Below the pieces are notes generated by a model. The model saw only the letters and a list, made by a program, of their open reading frames with translations. It was not told the DNA's origin and did no database searches. Of a stretch of 64,000 nucleotides of DNA, positions 1 to 7,919 are shown one piece after another. Every line of letters begins with the position of its first letter. The stretch's first letter is position 1. The position numbers were made by a program, and so were the translations under genes. The stretch is from NCBI RefSeq assembly GCF_022352055.1, contig NZ_JAKRWM010000014.1, forward strand, positions 124,001 through 188,000, in the 5' to 3' direction. Source of the DNA: Cohnella mopanensis (GTDB taxonomy: Bacteria > Bacillota > Bacilli > Paenibacillales > Paenibacillaceae).

Positions 1-279
1 AAGATGTATAGTACATGCACATTTATGTTTAGTCAACACTTTTCCGATAAAATAACTAGGAATTAAATCGCCCATATTCCGGAAAATACGATAACCTAAT
101 CGAAGTAGCCTGCTTTTGGAATGGATTAGGTGACAAGAAAGCCTTTATATAAAATTTAGCAATCTTTCGACGAAAATGATTCTTTTAACGAGAAACATTT
201 GGCCTCTTCCTTGCGTCTTATTAACGAAACCAAATATTTCAAACGGGTGGTATTGCAGTTGGAGAAAGGGAGGACTATT
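1..279. other. Upstream non-coding region with one hairpin
   Basis: No convincing gene is seen before the start at 280. The stretch contains one inverted repeat (arms ACCTAATC at 94-101 and GATTAGGT at 124-131, 22-base loop) that could be a leader structure of the following gene. I could not match it to a known riboswitch class. Confidence 0.4.
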
Positions 280-3200
280 ATGCGTAAGTTTATATCTGTG
301 TTAGCAACGTTGGCTTTACTATTTTCAGTTGTTCATCTCCCAGAAGCGAAGGCTGCTTCCGCAATTAAAATCGTCATCAACGGTCAAGAGTTAATAACCG
401 ATCAGGCCCCGGTTGTCGTTAACGGAGGCTATACATTGGTGCCTCTGAGGGGGATATTCGAGGCTTTGGGCGCGCGAGTGCAATGGAATCAGAAAGCTCA
501 AACCGTAACCGGAACCAAGGGCGATACGACTATCGTATTGAAACTGGGAGCGAGTACGGCAACAATCAACAATAAAACCGTTACACTTGATGCTTCCGCT
601 AGGTCTATCGGCGGAAGAACGATGGTTCCAATTCGTTTCGTTAGCGAATCGTTGGGGGACGATGTCTCGTGGAACAAAAATACCCAAAGCGTAGTGATTA
701 CTACAAAGGCACCTAAAGAGGTCGCTGCTGTTTCTTCGGTAACCGTATCTACTGTTTCGCAATTCGGAGATGGCAGGGATCTGCAGGTGAACTTCACCCC
801 GCCTTCCGACCAAACGAACGTAGACAGCTATCGGTTGTTAGTCGTGAAAGCGGAGAATGCCTCCTCGTTTAACTCGGCTAAAGCTCAGATCGTAGGATCG
901 GCGAACTATACGAGCTTGTCCAAGTACAACCCGGACCAGAGGACGACTCTAACCGCTCAAAGCAGAGACGTCGACGGAGCCTTGTTGCGTACTAACCAGG
1001 CATACAAAGTTTTCGTTCTAACCGTAGGTAATGGCTCCTATGCTCTTTCCGCTTCTTCCGTATCGATCAGTCTAAGCAGCAGTCCGGCTGTTAACGCGGC
1101 GACAAATGTAAAAATAGACGACGTAGGAGATTTCGGGGACGGACGGGATCTGCAGGTTAGCTTCACCAAAGCGGCTAACGAGAGCAACATTACAGGTTAC
1201 CGGGTCATGATCGTCAAGAGCGCTAACGCATCACAATTTGATCTTGTGACAGCGAATGGAATGTCCAGTTCTTATTCAACAACAGTATCCAAGAATAGCA
1301 ATAATACGTTGAGCGTTACCTTGAACTCCTCGTCGAGAGATACGTCGGGAGAATTGATCAGAACAGGCGTGGCTTATACCGCGTTCGTTCTTGCCCTTAG
1401 CAATAATACTGGAGCATTGACGAATGGTCTTTCGGTTGGCTCCGCATCGGTTACGCTAGGGACGACGCCACAGGTTCCGACAATAACAAATGTGGAAGAC
1501 ATCGATAACTATGGCGATGGCCGTGACTTGAGAGTCAGCTTTAACAAAGCGACGGACGAAACGCGTATTAACTCCTACCGCATATTCGTCGTACGTGATT
1601 ATGATTCCGGCACGTTTAATTTAACCGAGGCGAATAAATTGTCCTCGCAATATTATTACGACGTTAGCCGGACGGGAAACAGCACTTATAGCGTGACCCT
1701 GTCATCGAGCATGAGAGACGTTAAGGGACAGTTTATTCAGAATGGAGTTGCTTACCGGGTATTCGTCATGGGCGTATCCGTCAATAGCAGTTCCTATCCG
1801 AATACGCTTTCCGGACCCTCCCAGAGCATTACTTTAGCGGATACAGGCGTGACTGCCGTTTCGTACGTAACGGTTAGCGACGTTTCGGATTATAACAACG
1901 GACAGGATCTTCAAGTATCGTTTCCGAAAGTGAACAACGAAGCGAAAATCACCGAGTATCGGGTATTCGTCGTAAGAGAAGCTAATGCAAGCATTTTCAA
2001 TTTGTCCATGGCGATGTCGATGCCGACTAGTCAATACACGACATTTAGCAAGACCGGTACCGATATTATTACGAAGACCTTATCCAGCAGTGCCCGCGAT
2101 ACAAGCGGCATAGTCCTTCAGAACGGCGTTAGCTACAAGGTATTCGTTATGACTGTCGGAACCGGGGGAACCGGTGGTACGAATGCGTTATCGTACGCTT
2201 CATCGGCGATTACGTTAACGAATAATGGAGCAATCCCTATGGCTACTAACGTTAGCGCTCTCGATGTGGGCGATTTCAATGACAGCCGCGATTTACGGGT
2301 ATCCTTTACGAAAGCCGCAAATGAAACCAACATCGCTAATTACCGGGTTTTCATTGTTAGGAACGAGTATGCGAATAACTTCACTCTTGCAACGGCAAAT
2401 TCCATTCAGAATGCTTCCTACTATTCGAATATAGCTAAGAAGGGCACGGATATTAGCGAGCAGCTTCCGGCAGGAGTGCTCGATATCTATGGACTCCCTA
2501 TCCAGAACGGAATCAGCTATCGCATATTCGTTATGTCGGTTGGTTACGGGGTTGCATATGGTTCGAACTCGTTGTCCGCACCGTCCGCAGCGATTACGTT
2601 GTCGGGAAATAGTGTTTTACCCGTCACGATCGTGAGTGTCGCCGACGTCAGCGACTTTAACGACGGTCAGGATCTAAAAATCACTTTCACGAAAGCAACA
2701 AATGAAACTAACATTGACCATTACCGGATTTATGTAGTCCGAGAAGCTAATGCAGGTGCCTTTACGCTTGCAACGGCAAACGCGATTACGGATGTTAGAA
2801 ATTATCGGGTTGTGTCAAAGGGGAATGGAGCAACTATCGAGTCGCTCTTATATGGTTTAAATGATGTTAATGGAATCCCGATCCAGAACGGAATCGCTTA
2901 TCGGCTATTCGTGATGTCCGCGGGTGGCGGTACTTCCTATGGTACGAACGCGTTATCCTATCCATCCGCTTCAATTACGCTGTCGAACAGTAACGTGCCT
3001 ACCGCTACGAATGTCGTTGTTTCCAATAACGGGCAGAACCTTCAAGTAGCATTCAACAAAGCTGCGGACGAGAATCTGATTATGTTCTATCGCGTCTTGT
3101 TAGTTAGGGATAATCAAAGCCCGAGTTTTACTTTGGCTTCGGCTAACTCCGCTCCTAATTCTACGGTATTTAACAAGACCAGCGGTAACATTAACATGCC

Positions 3201-3681
3201 GATAACGCCAACGCCAACTACAGACGCATATGGAAATCAGCTCCAGGTTGGGGCTGGCTACTATGTATACGTACTCTCAATGGGAATTAACGGTACGAAT
3301 TCGCTGTCGTTGCCTTCCAACTGGTTTGCGATTACTTCTTCGCAAGTACCCGAATTGTTAGGCGTATATGGCTATCAGGTCGTAAATACAAACACCGTGA
3401 TAGCCGGGTTTAACAAACCGGTCAATGAAGACGGCATTAGTTATTACCAAGCATTCGTAGTTCCGGCAGGAATTGCGGTTAATGAAACTTCAGTAATCAA
3501 CTATGCTTCAACTAGCGCAATTATTGTTAAGTCGCAGGATCCGAGCTATTCAACGACCATCAGCTCCTTAGCATTGTCATACAATGTTTCTTATCAGGTC
3601 TATATTTTAGCTTTCGGAACGAATGGAAGCCCCAATAAACTATCTCAACCCAGTGGGCTATTTACACTTAAAACCCAGTAA
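280..3681 (+). CDS. Secreted repeat protein with copper amine oxidase N-terminal-like domain
   Basis: A 1133-residue exported protein. The ATG at 280 is chosen because GAAAGGGAGG lies just upstream and it opens a clear signal peptide (MRKF, hydrophobic core, AKA-A cleavage near residue 26). Residues about 30-145 form a copper amine oxidase N-terminal-like domain (PF07833 type), recognisable by the paired phrases TLVPLRGIFEALGARVQW and TMVPIRFVSESLGDDVSW; despite its name this domain binds no copper and is a common cell-surface module in Bacilli. From about residue 151 to the end there are eight modules of roughly 125 residues, each beginning with a variant of FGDGRDLQVSF and containing YRVFVV and NGVxYRVFVM phrases; the eighth is degenerate. 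They look like fibronectin-type beta-sandwiches. No LPXTG, SLH or transmembrane anchor is seen. Adhesion or wall association is inference; substrate unknown. Confidence 0.85.
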   Translation: MRKFISVLATLALLFSVVHLPEAKAASAIKIVINGQELITDQAPVVVNGGYTLVPLRGIFEALGARVQWNQKAQTVTGTKGDTTIVLKLGASTATINNKTVTLDASARSIGGRTMVPIRFVSESLGDDVSWNKNTQSVVITTKAPKEVAAVSSVTVSTVSQFGDGRDLQVNFTPPSDQTNVDSYRLLVVKAENASSFNSAKAQIVGSANYTSLSKYNPDQRTTLTAQSRDVDGALLRTNQAYKVFVLTVGNGSYALSASSVSISLSSSPAVNAATNVKIDDVGDFGDGRDLQVSFTKAANESNITGYRVMIVKSANASQFDLVTANGMSSSYSTTVSKNSNNTLSVTLNSSSRDTSGELIRTGVAYTAFVLALSNNTGALTNGLSVGSASVTLGTTPQVPTITNVEDIDNYGDGRDLRVSFNKATDETRINSYRIFVVRDYDSGTFNLTEANKLSSQYYYDVSRTGNSTYSVTLSSSMRDVKGQFIQNGVAYRVFVMGVSVNSSSYPNTLSGPSQSITLADTGVTAVSYVTVSDVSDYNNGQDLQVSFPKVNNEAKITEYRVFVVREANASIFNLSMAMSMPTSQYTTFSKTGTDIITKTLSSSARDTSGIVLQNGVSYKVFVMTVGTGGTGGTNALSYASSAITLTNNGAIPMATNVSALDVGDFNDSRDLRVSFTKAANETNIANYRVFIVRNEYANNFTLATANSIQNASYYSNIAKKGTDISEQLPAGVLDIYGLPIQNGISYRIFVMSVGYGVAYGSNSLSAPSAAITLSGNSVLPVTIVSVADVSDFNDGQDLKITFTKATNETNIDHYRIYVVREANAGAFTLATANAITDVRNYRVVSKGNGATIESLLYGLNDVNGIPIQNGIAYRLFVMSAGGGTSYGTNALSYPSASITLSNSNVPTATNVVVSNNGQNLQVAFNKAADENLIMFYRVLLVRDNQSPSFTLASANSAPNSTVFNKTSGNINMPITPTPTTDAYGNQLQVGAGYYVYVLSMGINGTNSLSLPSNWFAITSSQVPELLGVYGYQVVNTNTVIAGFNKPVNEDGISYYQAFVVPAGIAVNETSVINYASTSAIIVKSQDPSYSTTISSLALSYNVSYQVYILAFGTNGSPNKLSQPSGLFTLKTQ

Positions 3682-3694
3682 TTATCTTTAATGT

Positions 3695-3732
3695 CGAAAG
3701 GCCGGATCCCGATGAGGGGGTCCGGCCTTTCG
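3695..3732. terminator. Bidirectional intrinsic terminator
   Basis: GC-rich hairpin (CGAAAGGCCGGA... paired with ...TCCGGCCTTTCG, loop GATGAG) lying between the 3' ends of the repeat-protein gene and the convergent tetR gene, T-rich on both sides. It probably serves both transcripts. Confidence 0.85.
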
Positions 3733-4332
3733 TTATTGTTCCTGTAATAAGAAAGTGTCTAAATGATAAGAGATCGTGGTCATCAGCTCATCTCTCGTTA
3801 AATGATCTTGGAACGTGGCGTGATGGACGACTAAGCCGTCAATTAAGGCGTGAAGCCTTCTTGTCTCTTGCTCGGCATCGATATCATCTGTCGTTAGTTT
3901 CTGACGGATCAGTTCATCGATCATCCTTCGAAACCCTGTATAAAGCTCATGATGCACCTCTAGACTTAAGGCTCGAATCGCGGCGTTGGATCCCGCTTTC
4001 CCTGCGAAGGCGAGCCAGATCTCGGCTTCTGCAAGACGCACCTCGTCGAGCGGAACGAGCTCGGCGATGATGAGCATCATGTCGTGCCGGGGTTTTCCGC
4101 TGAACGGGATTTTCTGAATGCGATCATTGACTCGGCTTGATACAAGGCGCATGGAGAAGGCCAGCAGCTCGTCCTGCGAATCGAAATAATGCCGCAGGGA
4201 ACCAAGGGAAAACCCGGCCTCCTCGGCAACCCGACGTACTGAAACGTGATCAAGTCCGTCTCGGCGTATGACTCGCCAAGCGGCTTCTGCTATTTTCTCT
4301 TTTCGGTCGTTGTGATCCACAATTTTCGGCAT
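3733..4332 (-). CDS. TetR/AcrR family transcriptional regulator
   Basis: A 199-residue TetR-family repressor. Residues about 8-55 hold the helix-turn-helix: IAEAAWRVIRRDGLDHVSV followed by RRVAEEAGFSLGSLRHYF, the typical TetR recognition pattern. The remainder is an all-helical ligand/dimer domain most like the BetI/PksA-type C-terminal group (YxaF/PksA relatives in Bacillus). It is divergent from a five-helix membrane protein, with an inverted repeat between them, so it most likely controls itself and that neighbour. The ligand is unknown. Confidence 0.9.
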   Translation of the reverse strand: MPKIVDHNDRKEKIAEAAWRVIRRDGLDHVSVRRVAEEAGFSLGSLRHYFDSQDELLAFSMRLVSSRVNDRIQKIPFSGKPRHDMMLIIAELVPLDEVRLAEAEIWLAFAGKAGSNAAIRALSLEVHHELYTGFRRMIDELIRQKLTTDDIDAEQETRRLHALIDGLVVHHATFQDHLTRDELMTTISYHLDTFLLQEQ

Positions 4333-4350
4333 GATCAGATTATATCATGA

Positions 4351-4404
4351 TTGTGTTTTAATACAACTGTGCTATAATAAACTCACATTAAATAATACAG
4401 TTGT
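4351..4404 (+). promoter_or_regulatory. Promoter plus candidate TetR operator
   Basis: A promoter reads TTGTGT (4351-4356), 16-base spacer, TATAAT (4373-4378), towards the membrane-protein gene. A perfect 8-base inverted repeat, ACAACTGT (4363-4370) and ACAGTTGT (4397-4404), brackets the -10 and the expected start point; both copies follow TAAT. The position fits an operator for the adjacent TetR protein; that assignment is inference. Confidence 0.6.
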
Positions 4405-4416
4405 TCTAAAAAGGGA

Positions 4417-4977
4417 GTGGAGTCCATTACGGGTGTTATCATTGGATGCGAACTCGCATTTTGGCTGTTTGTGCTTGCAGGGCTAGCGTCCCGATATATT
4501 TTGCGGCAGAAGAGGTTGGGGGCTGTTCTGCTCTATTGCACGCCCATTATCGATCTAGTGCTCCTCATAGTCACCGTAATCGATTTGCGAGGCGGTGCCG
4601 AAGCGAATGCGGCTCACGGGCTAGCGGCCGTATACATTGGAGCGTCTATCGCTTTCGGCCATTCCATGATTAGATGGGCAGATATTCGTTTCGCGCATCG
4701 ATTCGCCGGAGGGCCGGCTCCTATGAAGAAAATCAAGTTCGGTCCGGAACATGCACGGAACGAACGGAAAGGCTGGTTCCGGCATGCGTTAGCTTGGGTA
4801 ATCGGGTGCGGGATCCTATATGGAATCATTCACTTGGTGGATGTAAACAGCCGCACGGAAAGCTTGCTTTCAGTCATTCGGACTTGGTCGCTCGTCTTGG
4901 CTATCGATTTTCTTATTAGCTTTAGTTATACTTTGTGGCCAAGAGCGCAAAAAAAAGCATCATTTGATAAAAATTAA
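4417..4977 (+). CDS. Five-helix integral membrane protein (YmcC-like?)
   Basis: About 186 residues with five predicted membrane segments (near residues 6-28, 34-55, 67-88, 120-140 and 150-172) and a charged cytoplasmic stretch around residues 100-118 (KKIKFGPEHARNERKGW). Size and composition recall the Bacillus YmcC-like membrane proteins, a weak recognition; function unknown. The start is uncertain: the GTG at 4417 is embedded in AAGGGAGTGGAG, which itself looks like the ribosome-binding site, and no ATG follows in a sensible position, so a rare start such as ATT at 4426 is possible. Divergent from the TetR gene, suggesting repression by it and perhaps a role in drug or stress response. Confidence 0.7.
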   Translation: MESITGVIIGCELAFWLFVLAGLASRYILRQKRLGAVLLYCTPIIDLVLLIVTVIDLRGGAEANAAHGLAAVYIGASIAFGHSMIRWADIRFAHRFAGGPAPMKKIKFGPEHARNERKGWFRHALAWVIGCGILYGIIHLVDVNSRTESLLSVIRTWSLVLAIDFLISFSYTLWPRAQKKASFDKN

Positions 4978-5061
4978 CAATCTTTTTACCGATTCGGCAT
5001 TCCCGCATGATGATGAGCCCGTACAATGAAACCATCAAATCCGAAGAGGAGAGATGGAAGC

Positions 5062-5283
5062 ATGATTCATTTGTTGGAAAGGCCGCCGGAAAGCGTCGAA
5101 TTAATAGATCGATATCCAATCGCTTACGATGATTTGGAGGATGCGATCAGGAACCGTCGCATGTTAAGCGAACAAATGAACTCTCTCGAGTCTAAATGCC
5201 GCACTGAATTAAAAGGATTGCAAGCGGAACTGGACCAGCTTCTCATCGAGTTATCCCGAACGCTCGAATCTGCTCGACCTTAA
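5062..5283 (+). CDS. Small coiled-coil hypothetical protein
   Basis: A 73-residue soluble protein, not recognised. The ATG at 5062 is preferred over the in-frame ATG at 5026 because GAGGAGAG lies just upstream. Residues about 25-70 (NRRMLSEQMNSLESK... ELDQLLIELSRTLES) form a heptad-like amphipathic helix, so a short coiled-coil or dimeric adaptor is plausible. It has its own downstream terminator. Confidence 0.6.
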   Translation: MIHLLERPPESVELIDRYPIAYDDLEDAIRNRRMLSEQMNSLESKCRTELKGLQAELDQLLIELSRTLESARP

Positions 5284-5326
5284 CCTAGAAGCAACAATGG
5301 GATGGCAAATAAAAACGGATAGCCTC

Positions 5327-5368
5327 AGGCTGATAACTTCCACTCGGGGAAGCGATCGGGCCTTTTTT
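5327..5368 (+). terminator. Intrinsic terminator
   Basis: Two-tier hairpin: AGGCTGAT pairs with ATCGGGCCT (one bulge) around an inner CTTCC/GGAAG stem, followed by six T. It ends the small coiled-coil gene. Confidence 0.7.
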
Positions 5369-5447
5369 GTGTATTTATAGAACACTGTATCCCCGTTATA
5401 TGATAGCCTTGGTTTATAATCTGTTAGCGCAAAGCGAGAGGGTTCCA

Positions 5448-5837
5448 ATGAAAACCAGAGTAACCTATTTGGGTGCAGCTTTTATCGTTATAATATTAGG
5501 ATTGAGCACGCGGGCGTATGCAAGCTCATTGCCCCCTTTTGTTGCCGAACATTTCGGAGATGCATTGTGGGCGAGCATGATTTATTTAGGCATTCGCTCG
5601 TTGTTTGCGAATAAGAGTCTTGGCTGGGCATTTGGCGTCAGCTTGATTTTTTGCTTCGGGATCGAATTCAGCCAGCTATACCAAGCGAGTTGGATTAATG
5701 GGATCAGAGATACAACCTTGGGCGGCTTAATTTTGGGAAAAGGATTTTTGACCGTGGATTTAATAAGGTACAGCATTGGAATCGCCGTTACTTGCGGCAT
5801 AGATAGCTATGTACGTAGCGGGTTAATACGGAAGTAG
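5448..5837 (+). CDS. DUF2809 family membrane protein
   Basis: A 129-residue protein with four hydrophobic segments. The pattern RAYASSLPPFVAEHFGDALW, then GIEFSQLYQASWINGIRDT and a GGLILGKGF-like loop, is typical of DUF2809 proteins, small membrane proteins of unknown function. The start at 5448 follows GAGAGGG; an upstream in-frame ATG at 5367 lies inside the preceding terminator and is rejected. Confidence 0.85.
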   Translation: MKTRVTYLGAAFIVIILGLSTRAYASSLPPFVAEHFGDALWASMIYLGIRSLFANKSLGWAFGVSLIFCFGIEFSQLYQASWINGIRDTTLGGLILGKGFLTVDLIRYSIGIAVTCGIDSYVRSGLIRK

Positions 5838-5856
5838 TCTGCTCTTGCGGATCGAA

Positions 5857-5884
5857 TTGACAAAGGTTATTTGAAATGGATAAT
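5857..5884 (+). promoter_or_regulatory. Sigma-A-type promoter for the hydrolase operon
   Basis: TTGACA (5857-5862), 16-base spacer, GATAAT (5879-5884), about 90 bases before the alpha/beta hydrolase start. Confidence 0.6.
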
Positions 5885-5973
5885 GGTAAAGATACGAAAG
5901 AGCTGTTGAACGACGAAATGTAATTCATAGCAAGCAACAAGCAACATACATCAAGAGAAAGTAGAGTGCACTT

Positions 5974-6837
5974 ATGTTTGCGAATGTGAATGGAACTCGT
6001 ATTTATTTCGATATAGAAGGTTCCGGATATGTTCCCCGCGGGGATCGAATGGAAAGTCGTCCGGTATTGTTCGCGATTCACGGCGGCCCGGGAAGCGACC
6101 ATTCCGATTTCAAGCCGTGGCTGACCCCGCTCGCGAAGGAAATGCAGATCGTCTATATGGACCAACGCTGCAATGGACAATCGGATAGAGTTGATCCGGC
6201 TATGTGCACATTCAATCAACTGACGGATGATATAGAGGCGCTTCGCCAGTATCTTGGATTCGATAAAATCCACTTGCTGGGTCATTCGTTCGGCGGCATG
6301 GTTGCGCAAGTGTTCGCAACGAGATATCCGGAATCACTAGAGAAGCTTCTGCTGGTGAACACGGCTCCTAGTTACGAGTTCTACTCCGCGGCGTTGGAGT
6401 ACGCCAGCGCTGTGGCTACGGAAGAGCAACTGAGCGTCATACCGGAAATGTTCGAAGGTCGCGTCGAGAACGAACAGCAACTCATTCGCTGGTGGGATAT
6501 TTGTTACCCGCTCTATTTCCACGTTCAGAACGAAGAAGTGATGAGAGAGACGGGGAACCGCCCGATCGGGTGCCTCGAGATTGCCAATTACACGTTTAAG
6601 CACTTCATGCCATCCTATGACGTTCGTCCGAAGCTGCCAGCTTTGCAGGTTCCGACATTAATCGTAGCCGGCCGTTATGATTGGATTACGCCGGTCTCCC
6701 AAGCGGAGGAAATGCACCGTTTAATCCCTCAATCGGAGCTGGCCGTATTCGAATACAGCGGGCACATGCCGTTCATCGAAGAACATCCAGGTTTCATTAG
6801 AACGTTATCCTGCTTCATCGCCGGCGAGGTTTCATAA
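5974..6837 (+). CDS. Alpha/beta hydrolase, proline iminopeptidase-like
   Basis: A 287-residue cytoplasmic alpha/beta-hydrolase. The oxyanion motif HGGPGSDH (about residues 34-41), the DQRCNGQSD strand, the nucleophile elbow GHSFGG (serine near residue 107), the late aspartate in AGRYDWITP and the catalytic histidine in YSGHMPFIEEHP are all present. HGGPG with DQRG/C-like motifs is typical of prolyl iminopeptidases and their relatives; the real substrate cannot be read from sequence. The next gene (DUF1684) starts one base after its stop, so the two are co-translated. The gene precedes a peptide-transport operon, which would suit peptide processing, but a terminator separates them. Confidence 0.88.
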   Translation: MFANVNGTRIYFDIEGSGYVPRGDRMESRPVLFAIHGGPGSDHSDFKPWLTPLAKEMQIVYMDQRCNGQSDRVDPAMCTFNQLTDDIEALRQYLGFDKIHLLGHSFGGMVAQVFATRYPESLEKLLLVNTAPSYEFYSAALEYASAVATEEQLSVIPEMFEGRVENEQQLIRWWDICYPLYFHVQNEEVMRETGNRPIGCLEIANYTFKHFMPSYDVRPKLPALQVPTLIVAGRYDWITPVSQAEEMHRLIPQSELAVFEYSGHMPFIEEHPGFIRTLSCFIAGEVS

Positions 6838-6838
6838 G

Positions 6839-7627
6839 ATGACAACCGTAGCGTTCGAGGAATGGAAAACGGAGCGTGAGCAGTCTGTGGCTCAGTTTCA
6901 AGGCGATCTGGCATTAGTAGGGCTGCATACGATCAATGAGCCGATGCAAGTGGAAGGAATTCCGGGTACATGGGCACCTTTGGTTGGCGATGAGCGAGGA
7001 TTGGCACTGACGGCAACAGATACAGACGGAATTTCGGTGGACGGACAAGCCTTAGTGGGTACCGTCAAGTTGGCGATCGACCGTACGCTAGTACGGTTCT
7101 CGCCCACGTTGACGGCCGTAGCAACCGCGCAACCGGGTTCGGATCATTTACTCGCCGTATATGATGCCGATTCGGAGGCGATTAACCGCTATGAAGGGAT
7201 CTCGGCTTATTCGTATGATCCGGATTGGGTCGTCGAAGCCGAGTGGATCAGCGATAACGGCGACGGGCAGCGGAAGATGGCTTTTACGCACAACTCTGAT
7301 CAAGAGGGGGTGTTGAGACATCATCAATCGCCAGGGGATATTCGTTTCGTCAGAGAAGGCGTTACCTATGATCTCAGCCCTTTCGATTCGGACGGATCAC
7401 TGATCATCGTATTCGGTGACCAAACAAATGGTAGGATTACCTACGGAATGGGAAGAATGGTGCTCGTTACCCCGGGAGCGAACGGCAAGGTGACGGTGGA
7501 TTTCAATCGGTCTTTTCTTCCGCCTTGCGCTTTTTCTTATCATTTCAATTGTCCGTTGCCGCCTGCCGGCAATCGTTTGCCTTTCGAGGTTACTGCCGGG
7601 GAGAAGCAAGTGATCTATCGGGAGTAA
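6839..7627 (+). CDS. DUF1684 domain-containing protein
   Basis: A 262-residue soluble protein. The C-terminal signature YGMGRMVLV... VDFNRSFLPPCAFSYHFNCP followed by PLPPAGNRLPFEV...GEK is diagnostic of DUF1684, a widespread family of unknown biochemical function. The start is one base after the hydrolase stop, so translational coupling is likely. DUF1684 proteins elsewhere often accompany hydrolases, so the pair may form one functional unit; this is inference. Confidence 0.88.
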   Translation: MTTVAFEEWKTEREQSVAQFQGDLALVGLHTINEPMQVEGIPGTWAPLVGDERGLALTATDTDGISVDGQALVGTVKLAIDRTLVRFSPTLTAVATAQPGSDHLLAVYDADSEAINRYEGISAYSYDPDWVVEAEWISDNGDGQRKMAFTHNSDQEGVLRHHQSPGDIRFVREGVTYDLSPFDSDGSLIIVFGDQTNGRITYGMGRMVLVTPGANGKVTVDFNRSFLPPCAFSYHFNCPLPPAGNRLPFEVTAGEKQVIYRE

Positions 7628-7673
7628 GAACAATGCCGTATCGCGTTTTCCTTATCTGGAGAACATAGACAAG

Positions 7674-7710
7674 ACCGGATGCCTTATCGGCTTCCGGTTT
7701 TCTGTTTTTT
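7674..7710 (+). terminator. Intrinsic terminator after DUF1684 gene
   Basis: Hairpin with ACCGGA (7674-7679) pairing TCCGGT (7693-7698), an inner GCC/GGC step, followed by a T-rich tract. Confidence 0.8.
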
Positions 7711-7721
7711 CTGTTTCATAA

Positions 7722-7860
7722 TTCGACAAATTTCGTCATTTTTCACAATGAAACTGCTGGATAAAACATGTATGATAAAAAATGGTGCTTGACGTGGCAG
7801 CCGTGGGAGAAGTTCCCTGCCACTCGTTGTATTGACAAAGTTCGACAAAAACTTCATATT
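7722..7860 (+). promoter_or_regulatory. opp promoter region with two Spo0A boxes and a hairpin
   Basis: TTCGACAAA occurs at 7722-7730 and 7841-7849; its complement TTTGTCGAA is the Spo0A-box consensus. The second box lies in the spacer of a promoter reading TTGACA (7832-7837), 17 bases, CATATT (7855-7860), and an imperfect box (TTGACAAAG) abuts it. Between the two boxes is a strong inverted repeat: GTGGCA (7794-7799) with TGCCAC (7818-7823) around GGGA/TCCC. It may be an operator for another regulator. The region controls the peptide-transport operon starting at 7920. Confidence 0.65.
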
Positions 7861-7919
7861 TGTTTAAAGTGGAATTAAATCATATAAGAATAATAGGAAT
7901 TAAATAGGGAGTGTACAAC

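Noticed and set aside
94..131. Riboswitch upstream of the first gene
   Set aside because: Only one 8-base stem is seen and no conserved aptamer motif could be matched.
280..3681. DNA repeats in the first gene as a possible CRISPR or satellite array
   Set aside because: The period is about 375 bases, in frame, with diverged third positions; it reflects protein modules.
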